Below are positions 50,662-59,904 of a DNA stretch of 64,000 bases, one piece after another. The translations under genes were made by a program, and so were the position numbers. The stretch is taken from the NCBI GenBank assembly GCA_963833505.1, contig CAWHYG010000007.1:744001-808000 (forward strand), given 5' to 3'. The notes beneath the pieces are model-generated. The model saw only the letters and a program-made list of their open reading frames with translations. It was not told the origin of the DNA and did not search any database. The number at the start of each line of letters is the position of its first letter. Position 1 is the first letter of the stretch. The stretch is from CAWHYG01 sp963833505 (GTDB taxonomy: Bacteria > Eisenbacteria > RBG-16-71-46 > CAIMUX01).

Positions 50662-53080
50662 CCCTGCCCTCGTTCCGCCGCCAGTCGTCCAGGAACTGCT
50701 CGTCCGCCATCACCTCGCGCGGTTTGCTTCCGTCCGGCGGCCCCACGGCGCCGGCCCTCTCCAGCAGATCCATCAGCCGTCCGGCCCGCGAGTAGCCGAT
50801 CTTGAGCCGCCTCTGAAGAAACGAGACCGAAGCCTGCCGTTGATGGACGACGAGCCGGAGAGCGTCTTCGAACAGCTCGTCGCGGAGATCCGTCCCGTCG
50901 TCCTCGAGCGAAAGCGCCTCTTCGCGCACGAGGGCGGGAGCCGGAGGCTGCGGGCGCAGGAAAGCCACCACCTCTTCGGTGTCCTTCTCGCCGACGAAGG
51001 CGCCGTGCACGCGCACGGCCTCGGCCTTTCCCGGAGGCAGGAAGAGCATGTCGCCGCGCCCGAGCAGCGACTCCGCCCCGTTGGCATCGAGGATCGTCCG
51101 GCTGTCGACCTTGGACGCGACCTGGAAGGCGATTCGCGCGGGAAAATTCGCCTTGATCACGCCGGTGATGACGTCGACCGACGGCCGCTGGGTCGCCAGC
51201 ACAAGATGGATTCCCACGGCTCGCGCCATCTGCGCCAGCCGCGCGATCGGCCCCTCAATCTCCGCCGGCAGCGTGAGCATGAGGTCGGCCAGCTCGTCGA
51301 CGACCACGACGATGTGCGGCATGGGGGTCAGGCCCTCGGCGCCGCCCCGCGCGATCCGGGCCCGATAGCTCTCGAGATTCCGCACTCCGACCGCGGCCAG
51401 TCTCCGATAGCGGCCCTCCATCTCCGTGACCACCCAGGCCAGCATCCGCGCCGCCACCCTGGCCTCGGTCACGACCGGACAGATCAGATGCGGGATCCCG
51501 TCGTACGGGGTCAGCTCCAGCATCTTGGGATCGATGAGGAGCAACCGCAGCTCGTCCGGAGTCCGCCGCATGAGCAGCGAAAGAAGAGCCGCGTTCAGGA
51601 AGACGCTCTTCCCCGATCCCGTCGTGCCCGCCACCAGGAGGTGCGGCATCTGCTCGAGACGAGCGGCGTAGGGCCGGCCCCGGATGTCCCGGCCGAAGAC
51701 CAGGGGAAGCTCTCCCGGAATCGCGGCCAGGTCGATCTCGTCCAACACCGAGCGGAGGCTGATGCGGGCCGCGCTTCGGTTCGGGACCTCGATCCCGACC
51801 GCCGCCTTTCCCGGAATCGGCGCCACCAGCCGGATCCGCGAGGCCCTGAGCGCCAGAGCCAGGTCTTCGGCGCGCGAAACGATCTGCGCCACCTTGACGC
51901 CCGTCCCGGGCTCGTACTCGTACTGGGTCACGACCGGGCCGGGATGAATCTGGCCGACCTGCCCCTGGATCCCGAAGTCCTTGAGCGTCCGCACCAGCAC
52001 GCGGCTGGTTTCGAGCAGCTCGTCGCGATCGATGGGGCCGGGCGCCTCGCCCCGCTCGAGCAGCGCGACCGGCGGCAGGACGTAGCTCTCGCCGTCGGGA
52101 AGCGGAACCGGCGCCTCGTCGCGCCGCGGCGCCTTCGTGGCGGCTTTCGCCGGCAATTCCGCCGTCGGCCCGTCTCCCCGTCGCGCCGAAACCTCCGCGT
52201 CGGCTCTGGAGGGGGCCTCGGGCGCCTTGGCGCCCGCTCTCGACGGCGGCTCCGCAAGCGGCCTGGCGCGATCCGCCGGCGCCAGCTCCTCCAGTGGCCC
52301 GGCTCGGACCGGCGTCTTCGTTCCTGTCCCCGCGTCCGCGGGCGCCTCGTCCGGCTCCGCGCGCGGGGTTCCCCGCAGCAAGGTCGCGATCCGCGAGGGA
52401 CCGCGAGCCGTGGTCTCGACCGCCGGCTCTGCCGCCTGATCCGCCGGACTTCCCGCGGATTCCCAGATCGATCCGGCCGGAGCCGCCACCGATTGGGTCA
52501 GCTCGCGTCGGGCTGGGCGCTGGAACAGGCGGCCGCCGAGACGGAGCGCGCCGGCCGAGGATCCGGCGACGGCGGTCCGGCCTGCCTGGCGGAGCCGAAG
52601 CGGCACCCAGCGGCCCACGCCGATCAGCACGAGAACGAGCAGGATGCCGGCCGCCGTCAGTGTCGAGCCGAACGGTCCGAGAAAGCCGGGCGAGGCGAGA
52701 GAGCGGCCGAGCGCGATCGGCTGCGCGCCCCACGGCTCGGCTTCGGTCAGAAGGCCCCCGAAGAGGGACAAGGCGAGAGCGGTCGGGCCCGACCAGAGGA
52801 GAAAGAGCCCCGGGCGACGCGGGCGGCTCGTGAGCCATCGGAAGCCGAAGGCAAACCAGAGCAGGCCGCCCCAGATGGTGAGCGGCGTCCCCAGCTCACC
52901 CAGAAGCAGACCCGCGGTCATGCGTCCGACGAGACCACACGCGTCGCGCGGGATCCCGAGCGCCGGCCGCGCTCCCTCCCAGGGCGGCGAGGAGAGCAGC
53001 GAGGCCGTCACGAGGAAACCGACGGTCAGCGTGAGAATCCCCAGAACGGGACGGCGCTGGGGATCCGCGGTTTTCGCCAT
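50639..53080 (-). CDS. ftsK: DNA translocase FtsK
   Basis: Protein of 813 residues. About four N-terminal membrane segments (residues 10-170) anchor it at the septum. A charged, Pro/Ala-rich linker (about 170-330) follows, then the motor: VRTLKDFGIQGQVGQIHPGPVVTQYEYEPGTGVK, Walker A AGTTGSGKSVFLNAALLSLL, ATQRPSVDVITGVIKANFPARIAF, and the C-terminal winged-helix gamma domain (SVSFLQRRLKIGYSRAGRLMDLLERAG). It pumps chromosome DNA towards dif during division. The ATG at 53080 is followed at once by the first hydrophobic stretch. Confidence 0.96.
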   Translation of the reverse strand: MAKTADPQRRPVLGILTLTVGFLVTASLLSSPPWEGARPALGIPRDACGLVGRMTAGLLLGELGTPLTIWGGLLWFAFGFRWLTSRPRRPGLFLLWSGPTALALSLFGGLLTEAEPWGAQPIALGRSLASPGFLGPFGSTLTAAGILLVLVLIGVGRWVPLRLRQAGRTAVAGSSAGALRLGGRLFQRPARRELTQSVAAPAGSIWESAGSPADQAAEPAVETTARGPSRIATLLRGTPRAEPDEAPADAGTGTKTPVRAGPLEELAPADRARPLAEPPSRAGAKAPEAPSRADAEVSARRGDGPTAELPAKAATKAPRRDEAPVPLPDGESYVLPPVALLERGEAPGPIDRDELLETSRVLVRTLKDFGIQGQVGQIHPGPVVTQYEYEPGTGVKVAQIVSRAEDLALALRASRIRLVAPIPGKAAVGIEVPNRSAARISLRSVLDEIDLAAIPGELPLVFGRDIRGRPYAARLEQMPHLLVAGTTGSGKSVFLNAALLSLLMRRTPDELRLLLIDPKMLELTPYDGIPHLICPVVTEARVAARMLAWVVTEMEGRYRRLAAVGVRNLESYRARIARGGAEGLTPMPHIVVVVDELADLMLTLPAEIEGPIARLAQMARAVGIHLVLATQRPSVDVITGVIKANFPARIAFQVASKVDSRTILDANGAESLLGRGDMLFLPPGKAEAVRVHGAFVGEKDTEEVVAFLRPQPPAPALVREEALSLEDDGTDLRDELFEDALRLVVHQRQASVSFLQRRLKIGYSRAGRLMDLLERAGAVGPPDGSKPREVMADEQFLDDWRRNEGRDATQPLA

Positions 53081-53114
53081 GCGATGTCTCTTGCCCGAGC
53101 CGGGATGCCGGCGC

Positions 53115-54368
53115 CTACGTGCCTTGATCCCAGGAGGCGAGATAGCGCACCTGCTCCTCGGTCAGCCGGTCGATGTCGATCTTCATGGCGGCCAGCTTGA
53201 GCCGCGCGATCTCCTCGTCAATCTCCTTCGGGACGGGATAGACCTTGCATTCCAGGCGCGGCTCCTTGGCCACGTACTCCGTGGCCAGGGCCTGATTGGC
53301 GAAGCTCATGTCCATGACCGGCGCCGGGTGCCCTTCAGCGGCGCTCAGGTTGATCAGCCGGCCGTCGGCCAGAAGGTAGATCCGTTGGCCCCCGGAGAGG
53401 ACGAACTCTTCCACCATGGGTCGGGCCGCGCGGCGCGAGACCGCCAGTGCCGCCAGCCCGGGAATGTCGATCTCGACGTTGAAGTGGCCGGAATTGGCCA
53501 CGATGGCACCGTCCTTCATCACCCGGAAGTGCTCGGGCCGGAGGACGTGGATGTCGCCGGTGACGGTGACGAAGCAGTCCCCTTCCGCCGCCGCTCGTTC
53601 CATCGGCAGCACCCGGAATCCGTCCATGGCCGCCTCCATGGCCCGCACGGGATTGACCTCGGTGACGATGACCCGGGCGCCCATCCCGGCCGCGCGAGCG
53701 GCCAGGCCCCGGCCGCAGTTTCCGTAACCCGCCACCACGAAGGTCGAGCCGGCCAGGAGATGATTGGTCGCGCGGAGGATCCCGTCGATGGAGGATTGCC
53801 CGGTCCCGTAGCGGTTGTCAAAGAGGTGCTTGGTCTGGGCGTCGTTCACGGCCACGATCGGATACTTGAGGACGCCGTCGCGCTGCATGCTCCGGAGGCG
53901 GATCACTCCGGTGGTCGTCTCCTCCGTGCCCCCGATCACGCCGGCGAGCAGGTTCTGCCGCTGGGAATGGAGCACGCCGACCAGGTCGGCGCCGTCGTCC
54001 ATGGTCAGGTGCGGACCGGCGTCCAGCACCTGGTTGATGTGGCGGTAGTAGGTCTCGTTGTCCTCCCCCTTGATGGCGAAGGTCTCGACCTCGTAGTGCC
54101 GGACCAGGGCGGCCGCGGTCTCGTCCTGGGTCGAGAGCGGGTTGGACGCGCAGAGAAGCACCCGCGCCCCGCCCGCTTTCAGGGTCCGGGCCAGGTTGGC
54201 CGTCTCCGTGGTCACGTGCAGGCAGGCGGCCAGGGTCCGGCCCTTGAGCGGTAGCTCGCGCGCGAACCGCTCGCGGATCGCGGCCAGGACGGGCATCTGC
54301 CGATCGGCCCACTCGATCTTCGTCCGGCCGGCGTCCGCCAGCGCGAGGTCCTTCACGTCATGGTTCAT
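53115..54368 (-). CDS. ahcY: Adenosylhomocysteinase
   Basis: Protein of 417 residues, the short form of the family. It splits S-adenosylhomocysteine into adenosine and homocysteine using bound NAD. Seen are LAACLHVTTETANLARTLKAGGA, CASNPLSTQDETAAAL, the NAD fold VAGYGNCGRGLAARAAGMGARVIVTEVNP and FVTVTGDIHVL, ending with a C-terminal LDxDKLTxxQ-like stretch. The ATG at 54368 follows GGAGGAG. It starts 37 bases after metK, forming a methyl-cycle pair. No SAH riboswitch is visible in that short gap. Confidence 0.96.
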   Translation of the reverse strand: MNHDVKDLALADAGRTKIEWADRQMPVLAAIRERFARELPLKGRTLAACLHVTTETANLARTLKAGGARVLLCASNPLSTQDETAAALVRHYEVETFAIKGEDNETYYRHINQVLDAGPHLTMDDGADLVGVLHSQRQNLLAGVIGGTEETTTGVIRLRSMQRDGVLKYPIVAVNDAQTKHLFDNRYGTGQSSIDGILRATNHLLAGSTFVVAGYGNCGRGLAARAAGMGARVIVTEVNPVRAMEAAMDGFRVLPMERAAAEGDCFVTVTGDIHVLRPEHFRVMKDGAIVANSGHFNVEIDIPGLAALAVSRRAARPMVEEFVLSGGQRIYLLADGRLINLSAAEGHPAPVMDMSFANQALATEYVAKEPRLECKVYPVPKEIDEEIARLKLAAMKIDIDRLTEEQVRYLASWDQGT

Positions 54369-54405
54369 GATTCTCCTCCGTCAGCCCACGATCTTCCCGG
54401 TCGCG

Positions 54406-55566
54406 TCAGTCCTTGAGCTGGGCCTTCAAGCCCTCGACGCGGTCGAGCCGCTCCCAGGTGAAGTCAGGGTCGTTCCTTCCGAAGTGGCCGTAGGCCGCGG
54501 TCTTCTGATAGATCGGCCGGAGCAGGTCCAGCGCCTTGATGATCGCCCCCGGCCGGAGATCGAACTGCTCGCGGATCCCGGAGGTCAGACGGGCGTTCGG
54601 GATGCGGCCGGTTCCGAAGGTCTCGCAGTGGATGGAGACCGGCTCCGGATAGCCGATGCAGTACGCGAGCTGGACCTCGCAACGCGACGCGAGCCCGGCC
54701 GCCACGACGTTCTTGGCCACCCACCGGGCGGCGTAGGTCGCGGAGCGGTCCACCTTGGAAGGATCCTTGCCCGAGAAGGCCCCGCCTCCGTGGCGGGCCA
54801 GACCTCCGTAGGTGTCGACGATGATCTTGCGCCCGGTCAGGCCGGTGTCGGCCGCGGGTCCGCCGTGGATGAACAGCCCGGTGCGGTTGATGTGCAGGAT
54901 CGGCTTCTCCGGAACCAGCGCGGCCGGCAGGCAGGGAAGTACGACGTGCCGCTCGATGTCGGCGCGGACCTGCTCGATGCTGATCGCGGAGTTGTGCTGC
55001 GCCGAGCAGACGACGGTGTGCACCCGGATCGGCTTGGTCCCTTCGTATTCAACCGTCACCTGGCACTTGCCGTCGGGCCCGAGCCAGGGCAGCACGCCGG
55101 TTGTCCGCACGGTCTCGATCTTCTCGGAGATGCGATGGGCCAGCACGAGGGGAAGCGGCATGTACTCGGGCGTCTCGTCGGTGGCGAAGCCGAACATGAT
55201 CCCCTGATCGCCCGCGCCTTGCTCGAGGATGCCGCCCCGGTCCACGCCCTGGTTGATGTCCGGGGTCTGCTCGTGGATTGAGGTCAGGATCGCGCAGGTC
55301 TCCCAATCGAACCCGTGGTGCGGATTGGAATAGCCGATGGACCGGATGGTCTCGCGCACCACCTTGGGGACGTCGACGTAGGCGTCGGTCGAGATCTCCC
55401 CCGCGACCAGCACGAGGCCGGTCGTGACCAGGGTTTCGCAGGCGACGCGGCAGCGCGGGTCCTTGGCGATGAGGGCGTCCAGGATCCCATCGGAAATCTG
55501 GTCCGCGACCTTGTCCGGGTGCCCCTTGGCAACCGATTCGGAGGTGATCAGGTATCTGTCCGACAT
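54406..55566 (-). CDS. metK: S-adenosylmethionine synthetase
   Basis: Protein of 386 residues, standard length. The opening ITSESVAKGHPDKVADQISDGILD, QTPDINQGVD, GDQGIMFGFA, GRKIIVDTYGGLARHGGGAFSGKDPSKVDRSATYAARW and DLRPGAIIKAL are all family landmarks. It makes SAM from methionine and ATP. The ATG at 55566 follows AAGGAG. It leads ahcY, and a weak promoter is predicted at 55626-55654. No SAM riboswitch could be recognised in the 90-base leader. Confidence 0.97.
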   Translation of the reverse strand: MSDRYLITSESVAKGHPDKVADQISDGILDALIAKDPRCRVACETLVTTGLVLVAGEISTDAYVDVPKVVRETIRSIGYSNPHHGFDWETCAILTSIHEQTPDINQGVDRGGILEQGAGDQGIMFGFATDETPEYMPLPLVLAHRISEKIETVRTTGVLPWLGPDGKCQVTVEYEGTKPIRVHTVVCSAQHNSAISIEQVRADIERHVVLPCLPAALVPEKPILHINRTGLFIHGGPAADTGLTGRKIIVDTYGGLARHGGGAFSGKDPSKVDRSATYAARWVAKNVVAAGLASRCEVQLAYCIGYPEPVSIHCETFGTGRIPNARLTSGIREQFDLRPGAIIKALDLLRPIYQKTAAYGHFGRNDPDFTWERLDRVEGLKAQLKD

Positions 55567-55625
55567 GTCTGCTCCTTCTTCCAGCGCATGAGCGCCCCGG
55601 CTGCGGCCTCCAGCAAAATCAGTTC

Positions 55626-55654
55626 AGGCTAACATTGGGAATCGGGCCGGGCAA
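55626..55654 (-). promoter_or_regulatory. Possible promoter of metK-ahcY
   Basis: On the minus strand TTGCCC (55654-55649) and TAGCCT (55631-55626) are spaced by 17 bases, in the gap between the nucleotidyltransferase stop and metK. Both boxes are partial matches, so the call is tentative. Confidence 0.4.
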
Positions 55655-55660
55655 GCGCGC

Positions 55661-56671
55661 TCAGCCCCACCCGCCCGAAAGGTCGATCTCCGAGGAATCC
55701 CCCACGTTCAGCCGCTGCAGGACGCCATGGACGACGGCATTTTCCCCCACGAGGCTGGCCTCGAGCGCGATGTCCCGGACCTCGGCGTTCTCGTTGATGA
55801 TGGTGTTCCGGATGATCGCGTTGTGGACGACGGCGCCCGCCGCCACGGTGACGTTCGGTCCGATCACGGAGTGGGTGACCCGGGCGGTGGGATCGATCGA
55901 GACCGGATGCACCAGGGCGACCCCGGGAATCGACGGGTTCTGCGGCGCCAGGCTCAGCAGGTACTCGTTGGTCAAGAGCAGGGTCTCCGGTTTCCCGCAG
56001 TCGAACCAGCGCTCCACCAGATCGACGCGCATGCGGACGCCGTCCCGGAGCATGAGCGCCAGGGCGTCGGTGAGCTGATATTCCCCCTTGGTCGTCACGT
56101 TCTCGTCGATGACCTGCTTGATGCGGCGATGGAGCTCCGCCGCCTCGGGGAAGAAGTAGAGCCCGACCAGGGCGAGGTTGCTCTTCGGGTGCTCCGGCTT
56201 CTCGGCCAGGGACTTGACCCATCCGTCCTCGACCTCGACGATCCCGAACCGGCGGGGGTCTTCGGCTTCCTTGACCCCGAGCAGGGGCCCGTTCGCTTCC
56301 AGGAACTTCCGCAGATCGACGTGCACGATGGTGTCGCCGAGCACGATGAGGACCGGGCCGGAGGGCACGAGCTCGTGGGTCAGATGGACCGCGTGTCCCA
56401 GTCCGCGCGGATCGGGCTGCTCCACGCACTCCACGATGCCGGGATAGCGCTTCGCGCAGTAGGCCCGCACGCGCTCTCCCATGTAGCCGATCACGACGAT
56501 CACGCGGGTGACCCCCTGCTGGACCAGCCCGTCGAGGATGTGCGCCAGGATGGGCTTGCCGGCCACGTTGACCAGGGCCTTCGGAACCGTGTGCGTGTGC
56601 GGGCGAAGGCGGGTGCCGACTCCGGCCGCCGGCACGATCGCGACCGGCCTGGCTCCGCGCGGGTTGTTCAT
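55661..56671 (-). CDS. Sugar-1-phosphate nucleotidyltransferase (RmlA/StrD-like)
   Basis: Protein of 336 residues. N-terminal nucleotidyltransferase fold with the signature VPAAGVGTRLRPHTHTVPKALVNVAGKPI, and VLIVLGDTIVHVD for metal and nucleotide binding. A C-terminal left-handed beta-helix follows (hexapeptide-like repeats IDPTARVTHSVIGPNVTVAAGAVVHNAIIRNTIINENA). It would activate a hexose 1-phosphate with dTTP, UTP or GTP; the specificity cannot be read. The gene overlaps the isomerase as ATGA, so sugar-phosphate supply and activation are co-expressed. Confidence 0.88.
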   Translation of the reverse strand: MNNPRGARPVAIVPAAGVGTRLRPHTHTVPKALVNVAGKPILAHILDGLVQQGVTRVIVVIGYMGERVRAYCAKRYPGIVECVEQPDPRGLGHAVHLTHELVPSGPVLIVLGDTIVHVDLRKFLEANGPLLGVKEAEDPRRFGIVEVEDGWVKSLAEKPEHPKSNLALVGLYFFPEAAELHRRIKQVIDENVTTKGEYQLTDALALMLRDGVRMRVDLVERWFDCGKPETLLLTNEYLLSLAPQNPSIPGVALVHPVSIDPTARVTHSVIGPNVTVAAGAVVHNAIIRNTIINENAEVRDIALEASLVGENAVVHGVLQRLNVGDSSEIDLSGGWG

Positions 56672-57729
56672 TCCGATGGCTCCTTTCTCGAATCCGTTGG
56701 GAGAGAGGATTTCTCCGAAGCGGCCAGACTCGCCTTGACCCGCCCGATCGCCTCGACCGGGAACGGATCGACGCCGCGCGCCGCCGCCAGCTCGACGCTG
56801 GTCATGTCGGCCAGCGCGACGTGGGAGAGAAGGCGCGCGGTCAGGCTCCGGCCTCGAGCCGGAACCGGGATCGCCCGCACCCCGGCCTGCGCCAGCTCGC
56901 GAGCGGCCGCGGCGAGACCGGCCGCCGCGAGACGATCCGCGCCGGCGTCCTCTCCCGCCTCGAGAAGCAGGCAGAGGGCCGGCATCGCGCGCAGGGACTC
57001 CCAGCCCATGATCTCGTTGTGCAGGATCTCGGGAAAGGCCGCTTCGGCCGCGGCCTGTTTCCCGTTCTCCTGAAGCTGGGTCTTCCAGCGGACCGCCGCC
57101 GGCCGCATGGTCTCATTCGGGGCGTAGACAAGACAGAGCTTCCCCGCGATCTCCCGGGCGAGCGCCCGCGGATCGCGGCCCGGGCAGGCCAGACCCCGCC
57201 GCCAGAGGTCGATCTCCTCGGCGAGAAGCGCCCGCGCCTCCTCGAGCTCCCCCGCGACGTCGGAGGCGCCGCCCGCCCGCGCCAGGGCGAGAAGAACCGG
57301 CGGAAACATCCAACCGAGCGCCGCCCGCGGCGCGTACCCCGCCGGCACGCGGAAGACACGCGACGGGTCGTTCCCCGATTCCTCGATCAAAGCTCCGCCC
57401 GACGCGACGGCGAGCACGGTAGCCCCCCGTTGCCGGGCGATCGCGAGCATCCGGCGCGTCTCCCAGGTGTCCCCCGAGTAACTGGCCGCGAGAAACCACG
57501 CACGCGGTCCGGCCCAGCCGGGCGTAGATGCGTCCTGATGCAGGGAGATCGGAACGGCCGCGCGAGCGAGCAGGATCGACCGGGCCAGCCCGCAGGCCAT
57601 CGCCGATCCGCCCATTCCGGCCAGGACGACGGACTCCGGCGCCGGCAGATCGGGCGGCCATCCCTGGCTTCGCGCCTGCTCGACCGCGCCCCGGAGCTGC
57701 TCCGGGATCTCCAGGACCCAGGCCCGCAT
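56668..57729 (-). CDS. Bifunctional phosphoglucose/phosphomannose isomerase
   Basis: About 353 residues of the SIS-domain PGI/PMI family: LEIPEQLRGAVEQAR opening, VLAGMGGSAMACGLARSI, AASYSGDTWETRRMLAIARQRGATVLAVASGG, LPALGW-like ALGWMFPPVLLAL and EILHNEIMGWESL. It interconverts glucose-6-, mannose-6- and fructose-6-phosphate. ATG 57729 is the only start between the enzyme I stop and the fold, but it leaves almost no N-terminus and lacks a ribosome-binding site, so the true start is uncertain. It is 22 bases after the PTS enzyme I gene. Confidence 0.9.
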   Translation of the reverse strand: MRAWVLEIPEQLRGAVEQARSQGWPPDLPAPESVVLAGMGGSAMACGLARSILLARAAVPISLHQDASTPGWAGPRAWFLAASYSGDTWETRRMLAIARQRGATVLAVASGGALIEESGNDPSRVFRVPAGYAPRAALGWMFPPVLLALARAGGASDVAGELEEARALLAEEIDLWRRGLACPGRDPRALAREIAGKLCLVYAPNETMRPAAVRWKTQLQENGKQAAAEAAFPEILHNEIMGWESLRAMPALCLLLEAGEDAGADRLAAAGLAAAARELAQAGVRAIPVPARGRSLTARLLSHVALADMTSVELAAARGVDPFPVEAIGRVKASLAASEKSSLPTDSRKEPSE

Positions 57730-57751
57730 GCGGGCCGGTCCCGGCGGCTGT

Positions 57752-59635
57752 TCATTCGGGCTCAGGGTTGCCTCCCGATTCGTCGTCGGCCGTCCGGCGC
57801 GTCCCCGGCGTCGGATCCACGCCGTTCCGATCGAGCAACGCCCCCAGCGAAGCATGCAGCGTCGACCGCACCGCCTCGACCGTCGCCTGGCGGAGCGCCT
57901 CCTCGGCAAGACGGCGCAGGTCGACCAGGGCGACCCTCCGGACGAGATCCTTGACCTCCCGGATCTGGAACGGGCTCATGCTCAGATGCGTACAGCCGAG
58001 GCCGATGAGCACGGCCGCGCCGTAGGGGCTGCCCGACATCTCTCCGCACGAGCTGACCTGGATCCGCGCCCGGTTCGCCGCCGAGACGGTGTGGGCGAGC
58101 GCCCGGAGGACCGCCGGATGCAGGGGATCATAGAGGTAGGCCAGCTTCTCGTTGCCGCGGTCCACCGCCAGCGTGTACTGGATCAGATCGTTCGAACCGA
58201 TGGAAAAGAAGTCGACCTGTTGGGCGAGGAGATCCGCGAGCGTGACGGCGGCGGGAACCTCGATCATGATGCCGCGCTCGATCCGGTCGGCCATTGGACG
58301 CCCTTCCTTGCGCAGCTCCCGGGCCGCCTCGTCCACGGTCCGGAGCGCCGCGTCCACCTCCTCGCAGCAGCTGATCATGGGAAAAAGGATCCGCACGTGC
58401 CCGTGCGCGGAGGCCCGCAGGACGGCCCGGACCTGCGTTCGGAAGATCTCGGGATGGCTCAAAGAGAAGCGGATCCCGCGCAGCCCGAGAAACGGATTGT
58501 TCTCCTTCCGCGTGCCCAGGAACGAAGCGAACTTGTCGCCTCCGGCGTCCAGGGTGCGGATCGTGACCGGGCTGGGACGGAATCGATGCGCAATCTTGCG
58601 GTAGACCCGGTACTGCTCCTCCTCATCCGGGAGGTTGCGCCCCTTCAGATAGAAGAACTCGGTGCGGAAGAGCCCGACCCCCTGCGCGCCCGCCTCGAGG
58701 ATCTTGGCCGCGTCCTCCTCCGACTCCATGTTGGCGAGCAGCGTGATCGGATGTCCGTCCACGGTGACGGCCGGGCCGGCGTCGCGCTCGGCCATGCGGC
58801 GCGTCCGGCGCGCCTCCCGCCGGCGCAGCTTCTCGAAGTCCTTCAGCTCCGACGGCCCGGGTCGCGCAATCACCGTTCCGCGATAGCCGTCGACCAGGAT
58901 CAGATCGCCTTCCCGCACGTGGCCGGCGACGTTGCCGAGTCCGACCACGGCCGGAATCCCGCGGGAACGGGCCAGGATGGCGGCGTGGCTGGTCGGGCCG
59001 CCGTGATCGGTGATCACGCCACAGACCATCTCGGGATCGAAGGAGGTCGTCTCGCTCGGAGAGATCTCGGAAGCCACCACGATCGATCCCCGCGGGATCG
59101 GGCGCACGGTCGCCTCGGAGCCCTCGAGGTGCTTGAGGATCCGCCGCTTCACGTCGAGGAGATCCGCCGCCCGGGCACGGAAGTACTCCGAGCCGGCCGA
59201 CTCCAGCGGCGCGACCGTCTCCCGAAACACGGCAGCCAGAGCAGAGGCCGCCGTTTTCTGCTTCAGGCGGATCTGATCCAGGACCTTCTTCTGGAAGTCC
59301 TGATCGTCGAGCAGCATCCGCTGGACGTCGAGGATCTTGAGCCCCGGGTCGTCCGGATCGCTCAGCATGCACTCGCGCAGGGCCTGGATCTCATCCAGGG
59401 ATCTCCGGATCGCCGCGCGCAGGCGCCGCGCCTCGGACTTCTCCTCGCCCGGCGCCAGGGGCCGATCCTCCTCGGTCGACTCCACGGCCGGAGACATCTT
59501 GTGGGCCCGTCCGGAGGCGAGTCCGTCCGCGGCCGGGACTCCACGCGCTCGGATGGGGCCATCCCCCGCCGTAGGCGGCGGCGACTCGCGAAAGGCGCTC
59601 CGGTCTCCCGGGCGGCTCACCGGGTTGGCGCTCAT
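57752..59635 (-). CDS. ptsI: Phosphoenolpyruvate-protein phosphotransferase (PTS enzyme I)
   Basis: Protein of 627 residues, slightly long because of N- and C-terminal tails. It takes phosphate from PEP and passes it to HPr. The phospho-His lies in GVITDHGGPTSHAAILARSRGIPAVVG. The PEP barrel shows GVGLFRTEFFYL, RTLDAGGDKFASFLG, LFPMISCCEEVD, FFSIGSNDLIQYTLAVDRGN and the catalytic-Cys region SSCGEMSG. The ATG at 59635 overlaps the HPr stop (ATGA). It is the last PTS gene in the run. Confidence 0.96.
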   Translation of the reverse strand: MSANPVSRPGDRSAFRESPPPTAGDGPIRARGVPAADGLASGRAHKMSPAVESTEEDRPLAPGEEKSEARRLRAAIRRSLDEIQALRECMLSDPDDPGLKILDVQRMLLDDQDFQKKVLDQIRLKQKTAASALAAVFRETVAPLESAGSEYFRARAADLLDVKRRILKHLEGSEATVRPIPRGSIVVASEISPSETTSFDPEMVCGVITDHGGPTSHAAILARSRGIPAVVGLGNVAGHVREGDLILVDGYRGTVIARPGPSELKDFEKLRRREARRTRRMAERDAGPAVTVDGHPITLLANMESEEDAAKILEAGAQGVGLFRTEFFYLKGRNLPDEEEQYRVYRKIAHRFRPSPVTIRTLDAGGDKFASFLGTRKENNPFLGLRGIRFSLSHPEIFRTQVRAVLRASAHGHVRILFPMISCCEEVDAALRTVDEAARELRKEGRPMADRIERGIMIEVPAAVTLADLLAQQVDFFSIGSNDLIQYTLAVDRGNEKLAYLYDPLHPAVLRALAHTVSAANRARIQVSSCGEMSGSPYGAAVLIGLGCTHLSMSPFQIREVKDLVRRVALVDLRRLAEEALRQATVEAVRSTLHASLGALLDRNGVDPTPGTRRTADDESGGNPEPE

Positions 59636-59904
59636 GCCGTCTCCTCTGCAAACTTCGTTTCGATCAATCGGGCCAGGGCCTCGACGGCCTCGCGTTCGTC
59701 CGGGCCCTCGGCCCGGATGATGAGCCGGGTCCCGGTTTCGGCCGCCAGCATGAGAATCCCCATGATGCTCTTCCCGTTGACCTTCGTATTCCGATGGATG
59801 ACCGTGATCTCCGATTTGAAGAGAGAGGCCTTCTTGACCAACAGCACCGCAGGGTGCGCGTGGATGCCCGGATAATTGCGGACCGTCACCTCCCGTTCCG
59901 TCAA
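59632..59904 (-). CDS. ptsH: PTS phosphocarrier protein HPr
   Basis: About 90 residues. The active-site block reads NYPGIHAHPAVLLVKKA: the phospho-His is kept but the Arg two residues later, conserved in nearly all HPr proteins, is His. The regulatory-Ser region KVNGKSIMGILMLAAETG matches HPr targets of HPr kinase, and an hprK gene is present, so Ser phosphorylation is expected. The TTG at 59904 is chosen: GAAGGGG lies 5 bases upstream and TTGA overlaps the EIID stop. Frames extending further upstream are EIID shadow. Confidence 0.93.
   Translation of the reverse strand: MTEREVTVRNYPGIHAHPAVLLVKKASLFKSEITVIHRNTKVNGKSIMGILMLAAETGTRLIIRAEGPDEREAVEALARLIETKFAEETA

Noticed and set aside
55567..55660. 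Possible SAM riboswitch before metK
   Set aside because: The leader is under 100 bases and shows none of the SAM-I or SAM-II conserved blocks.
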